Numbered from the stretch's first letter, positions 1 to 11,309 are shown. The stretch is 64,000 nt of DNA from Gnetum montanum (GCA_015680685.1 MNCI01002243.1:57378-121377), one strand, 5' to 3'. Notes: generated by a model from the sequence alone, not told the origin. Translations and numbers: made by a program.

Positions 1-1152
1 ATAGATCTCTAACAGGATTACCCGAAATATTCGGATCGGAGCCTGAAGGCCCTCCTTCTACCGCCAGAAAACTGTAATGACGGAAAACTTCGGCAGCTGG
101 AAATACCGACCGAAATTCTGTGTACATAGCTTTAACCACGGATCCACGCGAGGGCTAAGCTGGAAAAACGAATCCGTGGTGCCCTGAACGGTCTTGTCGA
201 TCAGACAGGGACTTACAGGTCAGTAAAAGCGATGATGATTATGGATTTTTGCGTGCTGCAACTTGGTTCGAGAGATCGTGAAACGGGAGGAAAACGACGT
301 AGGTGGATCGCTACGAGGATAACGCCAAAACGCCGAAAAGATGCTAATCGGGAGAGAAACGCGTAATTCGCAAAGATCAAAGATCTATGTTTCGATCCCA
401 GATAGAATGTATGATTGTGTGTATATTACGTTACAATGGGAGAAAATGAGCACAAAACAGCAAGAAAACTGTCTGGACAGAAGTCTGATCTACCTTGTAG
501 GCCAAAGCTTAGGTGCAGGAATGGTCAAGCTCTAAAGTCTGCCGATCTTCTGACCGATAGAACCTGCTAACTGGGTGAGACAACTCTGCGATCCACGTTC
601 TGCTTCTTTGCTTCGGGTAGATCGGCTGTTAGGGCTCAGGCGTGCTGTGTTCTGTTCCTGCTAAAGGATGGTGCTTGCAGCGATTACCAAAAGGTTGCTC
701 TTTATTTCTCTGTTCAAGGCGATAAGTGTTCCCTTGCTCAGAAAATGCTCTTGTCCTCTTGATCTGCTGCCAACAAAAAGCGATGAGTGCTCTGGTGCTC
801 TGGTTTGTCAACTTGTCAACTGGCCAACTCCCCGAATTTCCGACCCTTGTATATTTGTCAGTCGGGGTATTTATAGGCCGCAACACGCGCAACCCTGATG
901 ATGAGGGCCCGAATGTCGCGGGTCCTGTTGACGTGATTCTTTTAAGTCGAACTGCGACTACGCACAACACGCTCGTTTGCGAGCTGTGCGTGCAAAGAGC
1001 AGGTCCATGCTAAGCGTGTCTCGGCTGCCTTTGCACTCATTCGCGTTGTGTTGCGTGTATGAGCACAATCTTGGTGTAACAACAATGAGCTCCGGATTGT
1101 AACATACGCTTTTCACGCAGCTGCGCACGGTGAAGTGTAAACAAAGTATAAT

Positions 1153-1189
1153 TTACGCTCATCACGCAGCTGCGCGTGATGAAGCGTAA
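1153..1189. promoter_or_regulatory. Palindrome with long arms in U3-like DNA
   Basis: The left arm ttacgctcatcacgc pairs with gcgtgatgaagcgtaa, with one unpaired base, around an agctgc core. A weaker relative with the same cacgcagctgcgc core lies at about 1108-1141. This resembles an enhancer repeat or a protein-binding palindrome in an LTR U3. Its function is inferred. Confidence 0.45.
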
Positions 1190-1313
1190 CGAGCGCGCAC
1201 CTGAATTATGACTCACGCACTGATACGCATCGTCGCGTAACGCGCGTAAAGATCAGTTATTCATGCGTTGCGAGAAAAAAGTGCCAACCCGTCGTGTTTC
1301 TCTGGATTTTGTC

Positions 1314-1560
1314 TTCAACTGTCTTGGAGCTTATTACGCTCATTACGCTACCATGCGTGATAGAGCATAAACTTGTCCTTGAACAAATTCGAGGCGTGTT
1401 CAACTGTCTTGGAGCCTATCACGCTCATCACACTGCCGTGCGTGATGGAGCGTAAACTTGTCCTTGAACAAATTTGCCTTCAACTGTCTTGGAGCTTATT
1501 ACGCTTATTACGCTGCCGTGCGTGCTAGAGCGTAAACTTGTCTTTGGACAGATTTAAGGC
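1314..1560. repeat. Three tandem copies of an 80-85 bp unit
   Basis: Units begin with ttcaactgtcttggagc at 1314, 1399 and 1479. Each contains a ttacgctcattacgct-type arm, then a gtgcgtgat-type arm and agcgtaaacttgtcctt. Spacings are 85 and 80 bp. The copies differ at scattered positions, so they are not an assembly stutter. Confidence 0.85.
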
Positions 1561-1600
1561 ATTTTCTCGCTCAAACTACGAATCTTCGCCTGAGGCCGAC

Positions 1601-2769
1601 CTGTAATTTTCACGGTGTTTCAGAAAGCAAGAGTAATTTTGACTTTCCAGTTGGTTAAAAAAAGGCAAACTGTACTAATGGATTGTTGTTGGAAAACTAG
1701 AGCATTATTAAGTTTCCTTAGGTTAAAGAGCAACAAGAGTATTTTTTTTTTTTTTTAGAGATCAGGGACTAACAAGAGCGTAACAAGACCATTTTTGAGT
1801 TTCCATGAGTAATAAGACAAACCATTGTATGAAGTTTTGTTGAAAATCATTAGCATTTTTGATTTTTAATAAGTCAAAAAATGATAGGGATCAAGTTTTA
1901 TTTTATGTTTGATAATAGTAGTAATGGATTGGATTGCATTTTATATGAACTAAAATTTTTTAACCCATCATAATTAATTATTATGAGTGCAATCTCTTTA
2001 TATTGAAGAAATGCAAAAATATTTTTAACCAGAAATAAAGATTTATAGAAGCTAGGCACTCTAAAAAAACATTAAGGAATGTCTCATCCTAAGTAGTGTA
2101 GACATAATTGGCTAAGGATCACTAAGAGAAACTGATCTCATTCTTGTATGGGGACTTTGAAAAATTAAGCACCAAAAACAACAAGCTAGGCATTAATGAA
2201 ATCCAAATTGGATCTTAAATTTTGACTAGGAAGACTATGAAGGATTTATATTCCATTTAGGGCTAAGAGTGTGGGAAATAGTAACCTTTTGCACCATGAC
2301 ATAATAGATTTGGTAATTAGAATAATTTCTAAAATTATGCTTTCATAAACACTTCATATTATAAAGCATGTTGCTATCTAAAGAACCAAGGCAATTTTTT
2401 GTAAGGAATTCAATCCACCTTGGTAAGAAAAAGAGACCTTGAATTGTTGATCAAGAAAGAGGAGCCTTTACAAGAGGCCACATAGGTTTTAATTAGTTAA
2501 CAACAAACCTATAGAAAGTAAGAATAGTTTAAGAATTAACCTAACAAAAAGACATTAATTTTGAAACACCAAAGCAAATATTTATTTAACTATTTATCCC
2601 CAATTGGCAACAAATACTATCAAACTTGAATCCAAGATCTATGTGTTGCAAATACAAAGGGAGAAGCCCTTCACTTAAGTTTAAGAGGATTTAGTAACAC
2701 TTCAAAATAGCAATGGATACACTAGGAATGATGGATTTTAGACCCCCAAAAAATAGATTCAAAGTAGAT
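1601..2769. other. AT-rich stretch without recognised features
   Basis: I see no long open frame, protein motif or repeat structure here beyond poly-T runs (for example near 1741-1756). Confidence 0.6.
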
Positions 2770-3530
2770 CAACAAAGAGAGAATGCAGCTTTTAATCATT
2801 TTTGTAGCCAAACTCTTGTAGTTTCATTTTGTAACATAAAGAGTGATTAGTGAGTGCCTACAATGTGAATTCAAGTTATTTGTATGGAGTTTTATCCAAG
2901 TGGATTGTACCTATACATCATCCATGAATGATAATAAGACTAACATTAATTCTTATTCATTGTATCAATATGACATAGCTTAATGTTTCCTTAATTGCAA
3001 TTTAATTTTCCTTATTCATTTACTTCATACACAAATAGTTAATTATTTACATTTAATTGTATGTTAATTGTGTGGAATGAGTACAACCAACTTCAAGCAT
3101 AAAATCATTAACATTTGATAATCATAGCATTGTGCCACTTGGTACACTTAGTAGTTGATACTTTGTAATCCAATATCAATAGCTAGAGTTCAAGATATGT
3201 ACATGAAGTTGAGATTGGATACTCATTGCATAAACTAGATTAGAATTACTTTTAACATATAGGTTAATTTATATTAAATTTCAAAATTGTGATATTTTAA
3301 TATTTTTATAATATTTTTTCATGAGTATAAAAAATCAATTATACATCTTAATTACACTTAACCATGTATATTAAGGGTCACTTCGGTGCAATTAGAAAGA
3401 TAGGAACCCATGATTGAGCACTTAACTATATAGGTATCATGCTAGTATTTTCTACAAATTATGATCAATTCACTTACATATGCTTGTGATTTATATAGTT
3501 GGGCATTAGACATATCTACTGCTCTTAAGT
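2770..3530 (+). repeat. Diverged LTR remnant of the Gypsy family, plus orientation
   Basis: The order of short blocks matches the LTR at 54.9-55.77 kb: gtgagtgcctacaatgtg, then ttgtatggagttttatcc, then catccatgaatgataataag, then attcttattcattgtatcaa. The end block cttgtgatttatatagttgggcatt corresponds to the common LTR 3' end. No primer site or coding region follows it. It is an old solo LTR or a truncated copy. Confidence 0.55.
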
Positions 3531-4530
3531 ACCAAAATTTATTTTATATGAAACTAAAATTTTAATATGTACTAAGGAAATGAACTTGTGTAAAATATTT
3601 TTGGAGCATCTAGTAGTCATGTAACTTGAAGACTTCATATACAATTCTCTATAACTAACACTAATCATTATATGTGAGTAGATGTTGATGAGTTGATTAT
3701 GATGATGATGTGCCTACATAAAGGGGCACTAGAGAAGTGGGTCACAAAGAAACGATTTAGGATCATGTAACCTATACACCAATCATGAGGAAAATGGTAT
3801 GCCATATAAGTGGTGCATGAATAGATCCTGGACATATAATGGTTGAAAGCATGTCATTAATAAGATTCTTACCCTATTCACTCAAACTCTTAGCACACCC
3901 TTTTCAAAACAAAGAAAATTCACTTAATCCTTACTAGTGTGCTGAAAATAGGTAAAGGGAATGAAATATATAGGAGGAGAGTTAGAGAAAGTAGAGAGAA
4001 AGTAAGACAAGAAATTAATGGTATATTTCCAAAATGGAGAAATTAATAAAGCAAGTTAAGAAATGAGGGACATTACCCATACACCACTTTTAGGTGCTAT
4101 GCACATTTGGGACATGGGTATATCTTTCAAACCAACTTTTCTCTCACTCCCATGAAATAACATGTGAAAAGATAAATATAGATAATTCATTGCTCACTCA
4201 TGCTATTTCAAATGCTCACATGAAAAGTAATTGAGGAAATATTATAACTTTCTACATCATATATATTTCTTCTAACTATCTTCACCATTGATGAATTGTA
4301 GAAGAAACGCAAAGAAAATGAAATTGTTAAAAAGAGGAAATATAAAGGAAAATTTGTGGGAAGATGTAATAAAATTATAAGAATAAAGGGTAGTAAATAG
4401 GATGAGACGTGAAGATGAAAGCATTTAGAAAATAGTTTTGATAAAAATATTTTAGAGAAGAAAGAGAGTTAGAGAAAACCTATGATAATCTGCCTTCCTC
4501 TTTTTTTGATCAAATGTAGTAATTTTTAAG
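3531..4530. other. AT-rich stretch without recognised features
   Basis: No coding region or clear repeat was recognised. A short ATG-rich run (gatgatgatgtgcc near 3700) is the only simple-sequence feature. Confidence 0.55.
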
Positions 4531-4532
4531 AT

Positions 4533-5070
4533 AAGATTAATTAACAAGATTTGGATATTAATTTCCATCAAAGTAAACTACATAATATGCTTCATTTACA
4601 AGTATTTTCATGATGATGAAGGGACCTTACAAATTAGGAAAGAACTTTATGATTTTGGCATTTTGAAAATGACAAAAAATAATATCACCTTCTTTAATGT
4701 TTATGAGACATACATGTTTGTCATGGTGATGTTTTATTACTTCTTAATGATTATGTATATTGATGGCTACTATGTTATGATTTTCTTTAAGTCTATCTAG
4801 TTTAGCACAACATGCCTTATCATTTTCTTCATCTATCATCCAATTATTTAAGACTACTCAATGAGTGGCCACATGTAACTTAATTGGAAGCATAGCTTTA
4901 GATCCATAAGTTAATAAGAATGGGATCCCACCAATGGCATTGTAGAAAGTGGTATGGTAGACCCAATTAGTGTTGGACAACTAGGTATATAATTTTTTTG
5001 GGATTTTTCAATCATAGTTTTAAGTAGGTGGATTAAAGACTTATTAGTGGATGGTGGATTTGGCTTGATT
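4533..5070 (-). pseudogene. Gypsy integrase, C-terminal part of core and tail domain, decayed
   Basis: The minus strand reads T-N-K-S-L-I-H-L-L-K-T-M-I-E-K-S-Q-K-N, then after a one-base frameshift near 4990 W-V-Y-H-T-T-F-Y-N-A-I-G, then F-L-L-T-Y-G-S-K-A-M-L-P-I, then a basic helix (H-H-H-D-K-H-V) and a G-D-I-I-F...K-F-F-P-N...G-P-F-I-I segment. That order is the end of the DDE core followed by the GPY/F tail domain of Ty3/Gypsy integrases. The Glu of the DDE triad, expected in a GQAE motif, reads as Lys (N-Q-A-K) right at the right-hand edge. Several stops are present. The frame is cut at 5071 by a single N and then an LTR, so the rest of pol is missing. Confidence 0.8.
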
Positions 5071-5071
5071 N

Positions 5072-5918
5072 ACCCCTACACTCAACCATATGAATATGAG
5101 CATTACATGTGCGATTCAGTTGAACTCCCCAGACTAAGTGCCTACATGCCTCATGGAATACTTAAGGTTAATTTTTCATTGTCTTCCCAGACTTACTTGT
5201 AATTGTCATGATTGTATGGTTAAGTAAGTCTGAGGTATGTGACTTTTATGTTTTTTATGTTTTATCTCCTATGCTAACAAGGTAACGGTGAAGAGACTAA
5301 TTAAATAACTTTAACTAACTAACTAAGCTTTAATTAACCTAGCATCAACATCTGTTCCCACTTACCATTCACACCATGAACCAATGCAACCTTGGCTACC
5401 AAATTCTACCCATTACCAAGTATAACGCACATGCTCGAAGTCGTACTGAATGCAGTTAACTATAAAAGAAGGGTTGAGAGATATTTAATTAACTAATAAA
5501 TAATTTAAATGATAAAGAATAAATAATAGTAATTAAAATCCTATTTAGCCTATTCCATGCACTGTAAGGTTTATCCAACAGTTCGTCTTTATTTCCATGC
5601 ACAAACTTGTGTTCAGGTAAATATTTTCTTGAATAAAGATCTACCCACTTTGGAGCTCCTACTATGGGCACATGGAAATTATTCTATCTTTCGAGAGGAA
5701 AAATTGCCAAAGTTTCTCTAAGGGTCTAGATCTAGATAGAGAAACAAGGAAGATCCACCTCTTATTTATAGACTTGGCGACACACCGCGATATCACGTAC
5801 ACAATATCGCAAGGGAAGACGCGATATTGTGTACGCAATATCAAGGGGGTTGTGATATCGCAGTGAACTCAATATCACATAGGTGATATTGCAATGAACT
5901 CAATATCGTGTCTGATCA
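5072..5918 (-). repeat. 3' LTR of Gypsy element 1 (minus orientation)
   Basis: On the minus strand it starts TGATCAG at 5918, just after a purine tract, and ends in the family-wide gttgagtgtaggggt. The last ~15 bp (usually ...cactcatca) are missing at the left edge, where a single N sits. The length of about 850 bp agrees with the other copies (about 840-900 bp). A minus-strand TATA box (tataaata, plus coordinates 5763-5770) separates a palindrome-rich U3 from R/U5. Confidence 0.8.
5787..5917 (-). promoter_or_regulatory. Cluster of GATATC-type palindromes in the LTR U3
   Basis: About eight copies of (A/G)(C/A)GATATC or its half-sites lie within 130 bp, just upstream (minus sense) of the TATA box. 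Two of them form a perfect 14-bp inverted repeat (gtacacaatatcgc at 5797-5810, gcgatattgtgtac at 5821-5834) around a 10-nt loop. Comparable clusters occur in the LTRs at 18.54-18.60 kb and 51.42-51.55 kb, although the flanking U3 sequence there has diverged. Confidence 0.7.
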
Positions 5919-5930
5919 TACCCCCATGAC
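5919..5930 (-). promoter_or_regulatory. Polypurine tract of element 1
   Basis: Minus-strand gtcatgggggta abuts the TGAT start of the LTR. It is preceded (minus sense) by cttgaggacacattttcatt, matching the 'gaggacaag' block usual just before the 3' LTR of plant Gypsy elements and seen again at about 61180. Confidence 0.75.
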
Positions 5931-7793
5931 TGAATGAAAATGTGTCCTCAAGTTCCTTACAAAATATTAGGAAGGTATGGGATTATTGACTTGAATGGAA
6001 CTAGTGGTGAATGGGATGACATGTGAACGGATCATCATTATACAACAAAAAAAAACTAGTGTTCACAACAAGAAGAGTGAACACCTTATACATTTGACAT
6101 TAGGCCTTATTTGACAGCTGAGAGAGAAGAAAGAAGAGAGAAGAAGTCTACTGCTGCCAATGCCAAGATTACGCCTTTTGTTGTCCATTCATAAGTGCAC
6201 CATCAATCTTGCTCCTTGCATTGCTACTTCAACACTGATCCATTCCAAGTGTTCCCTCCAAATCCAATCTATTATTGTATGATTACCATCTACACACACA
6301 ACACAATCTTATATTAGCAAGGGTAAATGAATCTCAATGCAATTGATACCTTGCTTTGGTGAAAGGTCATTGGCTGAGTTGTGGTATCACTGATATGGAT
6401 CTGAAGATATGATAGTACTAACTACCGAAGGTGTAGGGGTTAGGAGAAATAGAAAAAATTGGGTCAGGACCCCCATGACTAAGAGCGAACCTCCGGTAGC
6501 GATATAATGGAAAAGGAAAAGAAACTAGAAAGATGGAGGAAAAGAGACAACTATAATGTCGATGAAATGGATGTCAAGATGGAGATAAACAAAATAGAGT
6601 AGATTGCAAAAATGTTAAGGGAAATTATTTAATGGATGCGCCAAATAGGAATGCCAGTGGATCCTCCCCAAAGAAGGCTCATGCCGTTAATGCCTTGAAA
6701 AACCCACATTCAAATAGTTCGTACACTCTAGGAATGTCATTTGAAACAAGACTTAAAGTCTTAACCACAAGAATTGACCAAAACTAAAATGATGCATCCA
6801 CCAAGATATATACTAATGATACAACTAGCAATGAGGTGAACAATGGAGGAAGGATGATGGAAAGAAGAGAATGGAATGGAATCTCAAGAACAAGGTGATG
6901 TACGGCCCCTTGTGTAGTTAATGATTAATATGACTACGTGGATCCCATTCCAAGTCGAGCCTCAAACCAACCACATCTAGTGACTTTGCATTAATGCATT
7001 TGTCCAATCCATCCACTTGAAGTAAGAAGAATGCCTTCACCAAAGAGCCATCACCGTTCCAACGAAATGAAGGAGGAGAGAATGGGAAGCGAGGAGGGCC
7101 TTAGTTCGAGGGAACATGTTTATTTTAGTTCCATAACCAGTGCTTGTAGCTCACATGATTATTTCTTCTAAGGGGTGTTCTTTGAATTCTCACTATTTTT
7201 TTTTATGTTTATACATGAGAATCACACCATGCAAAGACTTTGTTATTTTTATTTACTCAGCTCCCTGATAATTGGGTAACGTCAAAATGGCTAGAAAACT
7301 AAAGAAGAAAACATCCGAGCACCCAAGAGAATGGCAAACGCAAATCCATCAAGTTCCCTTGAAGTCACACCCTTTTCAATCCTTGAGTCCTTCCTTAGTT
7401 TGAGAAATGCCTTGTCACCAATTCGTTATAGTTCTTATTATTGCGAAAAGGAACTATACAGTTCCAAGCCAAGAGCGACCATAGAATTTTTTGGATGAAT
7501 GGATGAAGTGGACTCATTTCCTATCATATTAAAAGAACCATACCTTATTATCAACATCATAACTTATAGGAAAAAACCAAACATTACCAATCAATAGGAA
7601 AATAGTTCATACTATCATGAAGAACACTTATTAAATGACAAACCTGACAAGATGGATAACACACACACACACTCACACAAAGAAATTAAAAAGAGTAAAC
7701 GATGTTGTAAAACAAAAACAAGAAAAGCTAAAGAAATTTGTAAAACAAAAATGTGTAAAACAAAAACTTAAAAGAATTGAGGGCCTCAAAGGA
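5931..7793 (-). other. 3' internal region of element 1, no pol
   Basis: About 1.9 kb lies between the protease end and the polypurine tract, where reverse transcriptase, RNase H and integrase would normally be. No YxDD, RNase H or DDE motif is found on either strand. It has an 11-bp inverted repeat with one mismatch (ctaccgaaggt at 6422-6432, acctccggtag at 6489-6499), a second TCATGGGGG-like tract at about 6470-6478, and a CA run at 7660-7680. The part from about 6733 rightwards matches element 2 from about 14216. Confidence 0.6.
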
Positions 7794-8540
7794 TTAGCAT
7801 TGGTGGCCATCTCCCCCATGAATGAATTGAAAGGGAGAGATCCAAAATAATGAGTGTTTGTTTGAATTTCTTAGAAGTGTCCAACTTCTCCCAATTGATT
7901 TTCTTAGATTAAAGGGTGGAAGTCGGTGACACTCATATTCCAATGTATCTATTTCTTCGTTGTGGCCATGAGTTGTTCCCCCAGTTTGTTCCATGCATGT
8001 TGGTGGGTTTCTTTCTTGATCAGCTGTCAACCACTGGGTGTTCTCTTGTTGTGTGGTTGCTACATACAAGCACCGTTGTATCTTTGTTTCTTGGGCATAC
8101 CAGTTGCATGAAGGAGATGCTAAGCATTCCTCCATGTCATCACCCTCTAAGTCACTGTATGTGATGCATGGAACTTTCTTCTTCTCGATCTTTCCATAAA
8201 CATTTTCCTTTGATATTTCCAAGGAAAGATCACAAATCCTTAGGCATGTGTTGATGGTGCTGAGTCATGCCCTCCCCATTGTAATTGGGAAGTCCCCTTT
8301 GTTACTATTGACTTCTATAACCAAGAAATTAGCTGGGTATGACCAACCATACACAATGGTAGCGATGTCCTTCACCAATCCCAAGGGAATGGTGATGAAT
8401 TGGTTAGCCAACTCTAGTTCAATATTTCTCTTCTTGAGTAAGGGTAGGTTCCAAGCTTGATACATTTCTCATGAGATTACATTGACTCTGAAACCTGAGT
8501 CAAGAAGAGCTTTATGTGGTTCGTTCCAGGTGACTTGGAG
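7794..8540 (-). pseudogene. Retroviral-type aspartic protease region of element 1
   Basis: The minus strand reads A-L-L-D-S-G-F-R-V-N-V-I near 8500, the catalytic DSG of retropepsins (usually DTG/DSG), followed by L-P-L-L-K-K-R-N-I and I-P-L-G-L-V-K-D-I and a hydrophobic F-L-V-I-E-V. It continues P-I-T-M-G-R-A-(stop)-L-S-T, where element 2 has Trp in place of the stop, and then about 140 residues ending F-I-H-G-G-D-G-H. Two in-frame stops lie in the region. The protease would mature the gag polyprotein in the virus-like particle. It sits directly downstream of gag and nothing pol-like follows. It is inactive as it stands. Confidence 0.75.
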
Positions 8541-9160
8541 ATAGATTAACAGACTTCCAGGGTCAGAGAGTTTCCTGGGAACGTGGCCCACCTTGATCTA
8601 GTTGGTAATAGTATGTGTTAACATAACCATATGTGTTATGCCCTATTGTTGGTTTGAAGGGAGCTTTGAAGTCTTGGATGTTGGAGGAGCATGCATAGAC
8701 TCAACCACTTATGGTTGTGAGAGCTTGTTTGGGCTTTTGGTTCTAAAGAAAGGTCTTCTCTTCTTACGGTTGTTAGAACCAATAGTGGGTTGAAGCTTTA
8801 CAGCTCTCATAGCATTACGTTGCTATGGTTGAGTTGAGAGTTCCCCTTACATTGTTGGAACAGATGGTAGTGGAACTATCAATGGATGAGTGGCAAATGG
8901 ATTTAGAGGATGGTACGCATGTGGTGTATCTTCCATGGGAGAAGGAGTCCTAAAATACTCCTGAACTTGGTAGTGATTTTGAGAGTTTTTGTGACCCATA
9001 GAGTCACTTGGAGAAACTGGCTACTACATGTAGTAGCCATATGGGTTCGGTTGTTGGTAAGGGTATTATTGTCTAGGTGGTCACATCCCCCATGACTGTG
9101 GGTGTTGCCACTATTGATGTTGCTCGATAGGTTGTGGCAGAGTTCCACTTGGATAATATG
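8541..9160 (-). pseudogene. Gag-protease linker region of element 1
   Basis: This joins the zinc-knuckle part of gag to the protease. The homologous region of the plus-strand copy (54.07-54.43 kb) is rich in Tyr, Gln, Ser, His and Pro (Q-P-Q-H-Y-Y-Q-L-Q-W-Q). The minus strand then reads K-R-R-P-F-F-R-T, shared by three copies. It is likely a disordered spacer. It contains stops. Confidence 0.5.
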
Positions 9161-11164
9161 TTAACAGTTGGTGGAACTGCCTTGGGTTACCTTGGGGATA
9201 AGGTAACCTTCATGTGCTTGTCGTCTATTAAGTCTTGGGCTCAGTGCATACACCCTGAACTCTTGCAAATGTGAGATTATTGGACAACATCCCTTAGGAT
9301 GTTCATATTGGCAAATCTCACATCCATCATCATTGTCTGTGTCAAAATCCACAGCCTCATCAGAGATAGTGATTTTTCCCTTACCCTTGTCACGTGCATG
9401 ACCTGAATCTATCCACTTTTTCTTATCGTGGTCACTACTTCGTTCCTCCTTATACTCCTCTACGATTTTTAGGACAGTTTTAATTTCACTATCTAAGGAG
9501 CCCCATATTTCATCTACCTTATCCAACACTTCAGTTGTTAGCTTTTGAAGTGACAAGGTTTTTCAATTCACCATCTCTTCGAGTGGTGACTCATCCTCTT
9601 CATTGCAGAATCTCACTCCCTTCTTTTGGAGGGAAGGATTGCAGTTGTACTCTTTTGTGCTTTCTATTTTCCATAGCTCCCCTTCTTCTTTGGCTACTTT
9701 CTCCCAAAATCGATGAATTTCATGGGATCTAAGCTTAGATAATCTCCCTTGGGCATAAGTCCCAAGGATTCTCCTAGTCTTATGTCTTAGCCCATCTATG
9801 AGGTGGCGTAGTTGATCCCATTTTGTGTAACCATGGCCCGAGCAACGATGTAGCAATGCATAGTATCAACCCATGGAAGCATCCAAGGGTTCATGAGTAC
9901 CCTGCTTCCATCCTTGAATTTTCTTATGCAAGTTAGATACTTTGGAGTACGTTTGGTATTTATCGTTAAAAAATTCTAGCATTGTACTCCACCTCCTAAT
10001 GGTTTTTGGCTCTAAGGACTGGTACCAATTCTCTACTACCTATATGAGTGTCCTAGGAAACAACTTTAATTTCTACCACTTGCTCTCAATATTTTGCAAG
10101 GTGCAGGCATCGTGGAATTCCTATAAATGATTTTGCGGATCAGCGTTATATCCTCCTTCAAAGCATGGGATATTATTCATATCTAATCTTTTGATTCGAC
10201 TATCTTTTTGGTGCCTTGTAGGTATTCTAACTGCCTCCGTAATATCTAGCATACTTCAAGTGGCAAGTAGGGGTTCACCATGATCATCTCTCTCATGACG
10301 TCTATGATGTCTACGTTGTTCCCTACTTTCCCTTCCTTCATGCCTTGATTCTCTTGACTTCCCTCATCCTCACTCTTGACTCTCTCGTCGAGGTCTCTCA
10401 TTTCGTTTATCCTTATCCTCAGTATTATGCCCTTGGTGACTGCGTCCTGATGTAGAAGGAGAGGGTGAATGGTGTGATGAAGGAGAAGAAGAAGGGGAAC
10501 CATCGTCATGATGATGTTTCTCACCTTCTCTTCGGTGGCTACAACCCCAATTTTGATGATGATTAGAATGCCCATCCTTGTCATGTGTTTTTGTTTCCTC
10601 AGTGAACACTTGGTGTTCGTGGGAATCAAAACCAGGGTTGTGTATCATGGAGTGCAGGTTTTGATACCCCTCCTCATCACCATCGTTAGGATGGGGAACA
10701 GCATCCTGTGGAGAACCTATTGAGATAGGTTCACCACCCATAATTTCTCCTATGATAGGTGAAGCATTATGGGGACCTTTTCCCTTCAACGATGTGTGGC
10801 AACTCTCCTAACGCAAGTCCCATTGATGTTGCACTTCTATGAGATGGTATTCCCTTGTGTTGTAATATTCTGCAATGTATTCAGCATATAGCTGCATCAT
10901 GTATATCCATGCCAAAGCATGAAGGAGCATGTTAGGGACTACCTGATCTAGGGGTAACACTATGTTACCTTGCAAGTCATACCAACGCAGCTGTTCGTCC
11001 TGATGGAGGATAAAGGTAAAATTTGGTATATACTCATCGGGATGAATATATATCACACTGAATTCCTAAGGAACTGGAAAATTTTGGTTATGTGTGTTAG
11101 ATTTCTGACGGTCTCTTGTGTGATCCCTAGGTGGTGAAGTTATTTTATGAGAAGAAGAATACAT
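9161..11164 (-). pseudogene. Gypsy gag (capsid/nucleocapsid) of element 1, stop-riddled
   Basis: A single reading frame runs from an ATG at 11164 (M-Y-S-S-S-H-K) to 9161, broken by about ten stops but apparently no frameshift. In order: an N-terminal segment Y-I-P-N-F-T-F-I-L-H-Q-D-E-Q-L-R-W; a low-complexity His/Ser/Arg-rich stretch (10370-10650); a capsid core of the Retrotransposon_gag type with N-P-Q-N-H-L, N-I-E-S-K-W, L-F-P-R-T-L, W-Y-Q-S-L and F-F-N-D-K-Y-Q-T-Y; R-I-L-G-T-Y-A-Q-G-R-L; then a knuckle C-E-I-C-Q-Y-E-H-P-K-G-C-C at about 9283-9322. The knuckle spacing is CX2CX3HX3C rather than the usual CX2CX4HX4C. The product would coat and package element RNA. Four copies in the window share this layout. 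Confidence 0.85.
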
Positions 11165-11288
11165 TGTTATTTTATTCGGTGTGCTGATTAACCATTATTT
11201 GAATTTTCTTCTAATTAATCCTAAGGGTTCTTTTAAGCTCCCAACAATGTGGATAATTTCCTATGTTCTACTTAGCGCACAAACACTT

Positions 11289-11309
11289 AGTCCCTGGAAA
11301 TGGAACCAA
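11289..11309 (-). promoter_or_regulatory. Primer binding site of element 1
   Basis: Minus-strand TGGTTCCATTTCCAGGGA begins one base from the LTR end (...actcatca). It resembles the TGGCGCC-type sites of Athila/Tat Gypsy elements. The tRNA that would pair cannot be assigned with certainty. Confidence 0.6.

Larger units (their letters stand above)
1..1600 (-). repeat. LTR-like block, minus orientation, GC-richer than its surroundings
   Basis: The block has no convincing gene. On the minus strand it reads as an LTR: a TATA-like box (plus-strand tatttata at 868-875, minus strand gcctataaata) matches the 'gcctataaa' promoters of the Gypsy LTRs further along the window. The sequence upstream of that box on the minus strand (880-1560) is full of palindromes and tandem repeats, as in a U3. 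A 9-bp perfect inverted repeat lies at 135-143/172-180. No terminal TG/CA boundary or primer site is visible, because the left end lies outside the window. Short open frames at 341-535 and 629-970 have no recognisable domain and are probably chance. An unrelated repeat or a host promoter is an alternative reading. Confidence 0.4.

Noticed and set aside
629-970. A 113-codon minus-strand frame and its plus-strand partners
   Set aside because: The region is open in several frames because of its GC content, and it overlaps the presumed LTR promoter. No recognisable domain.
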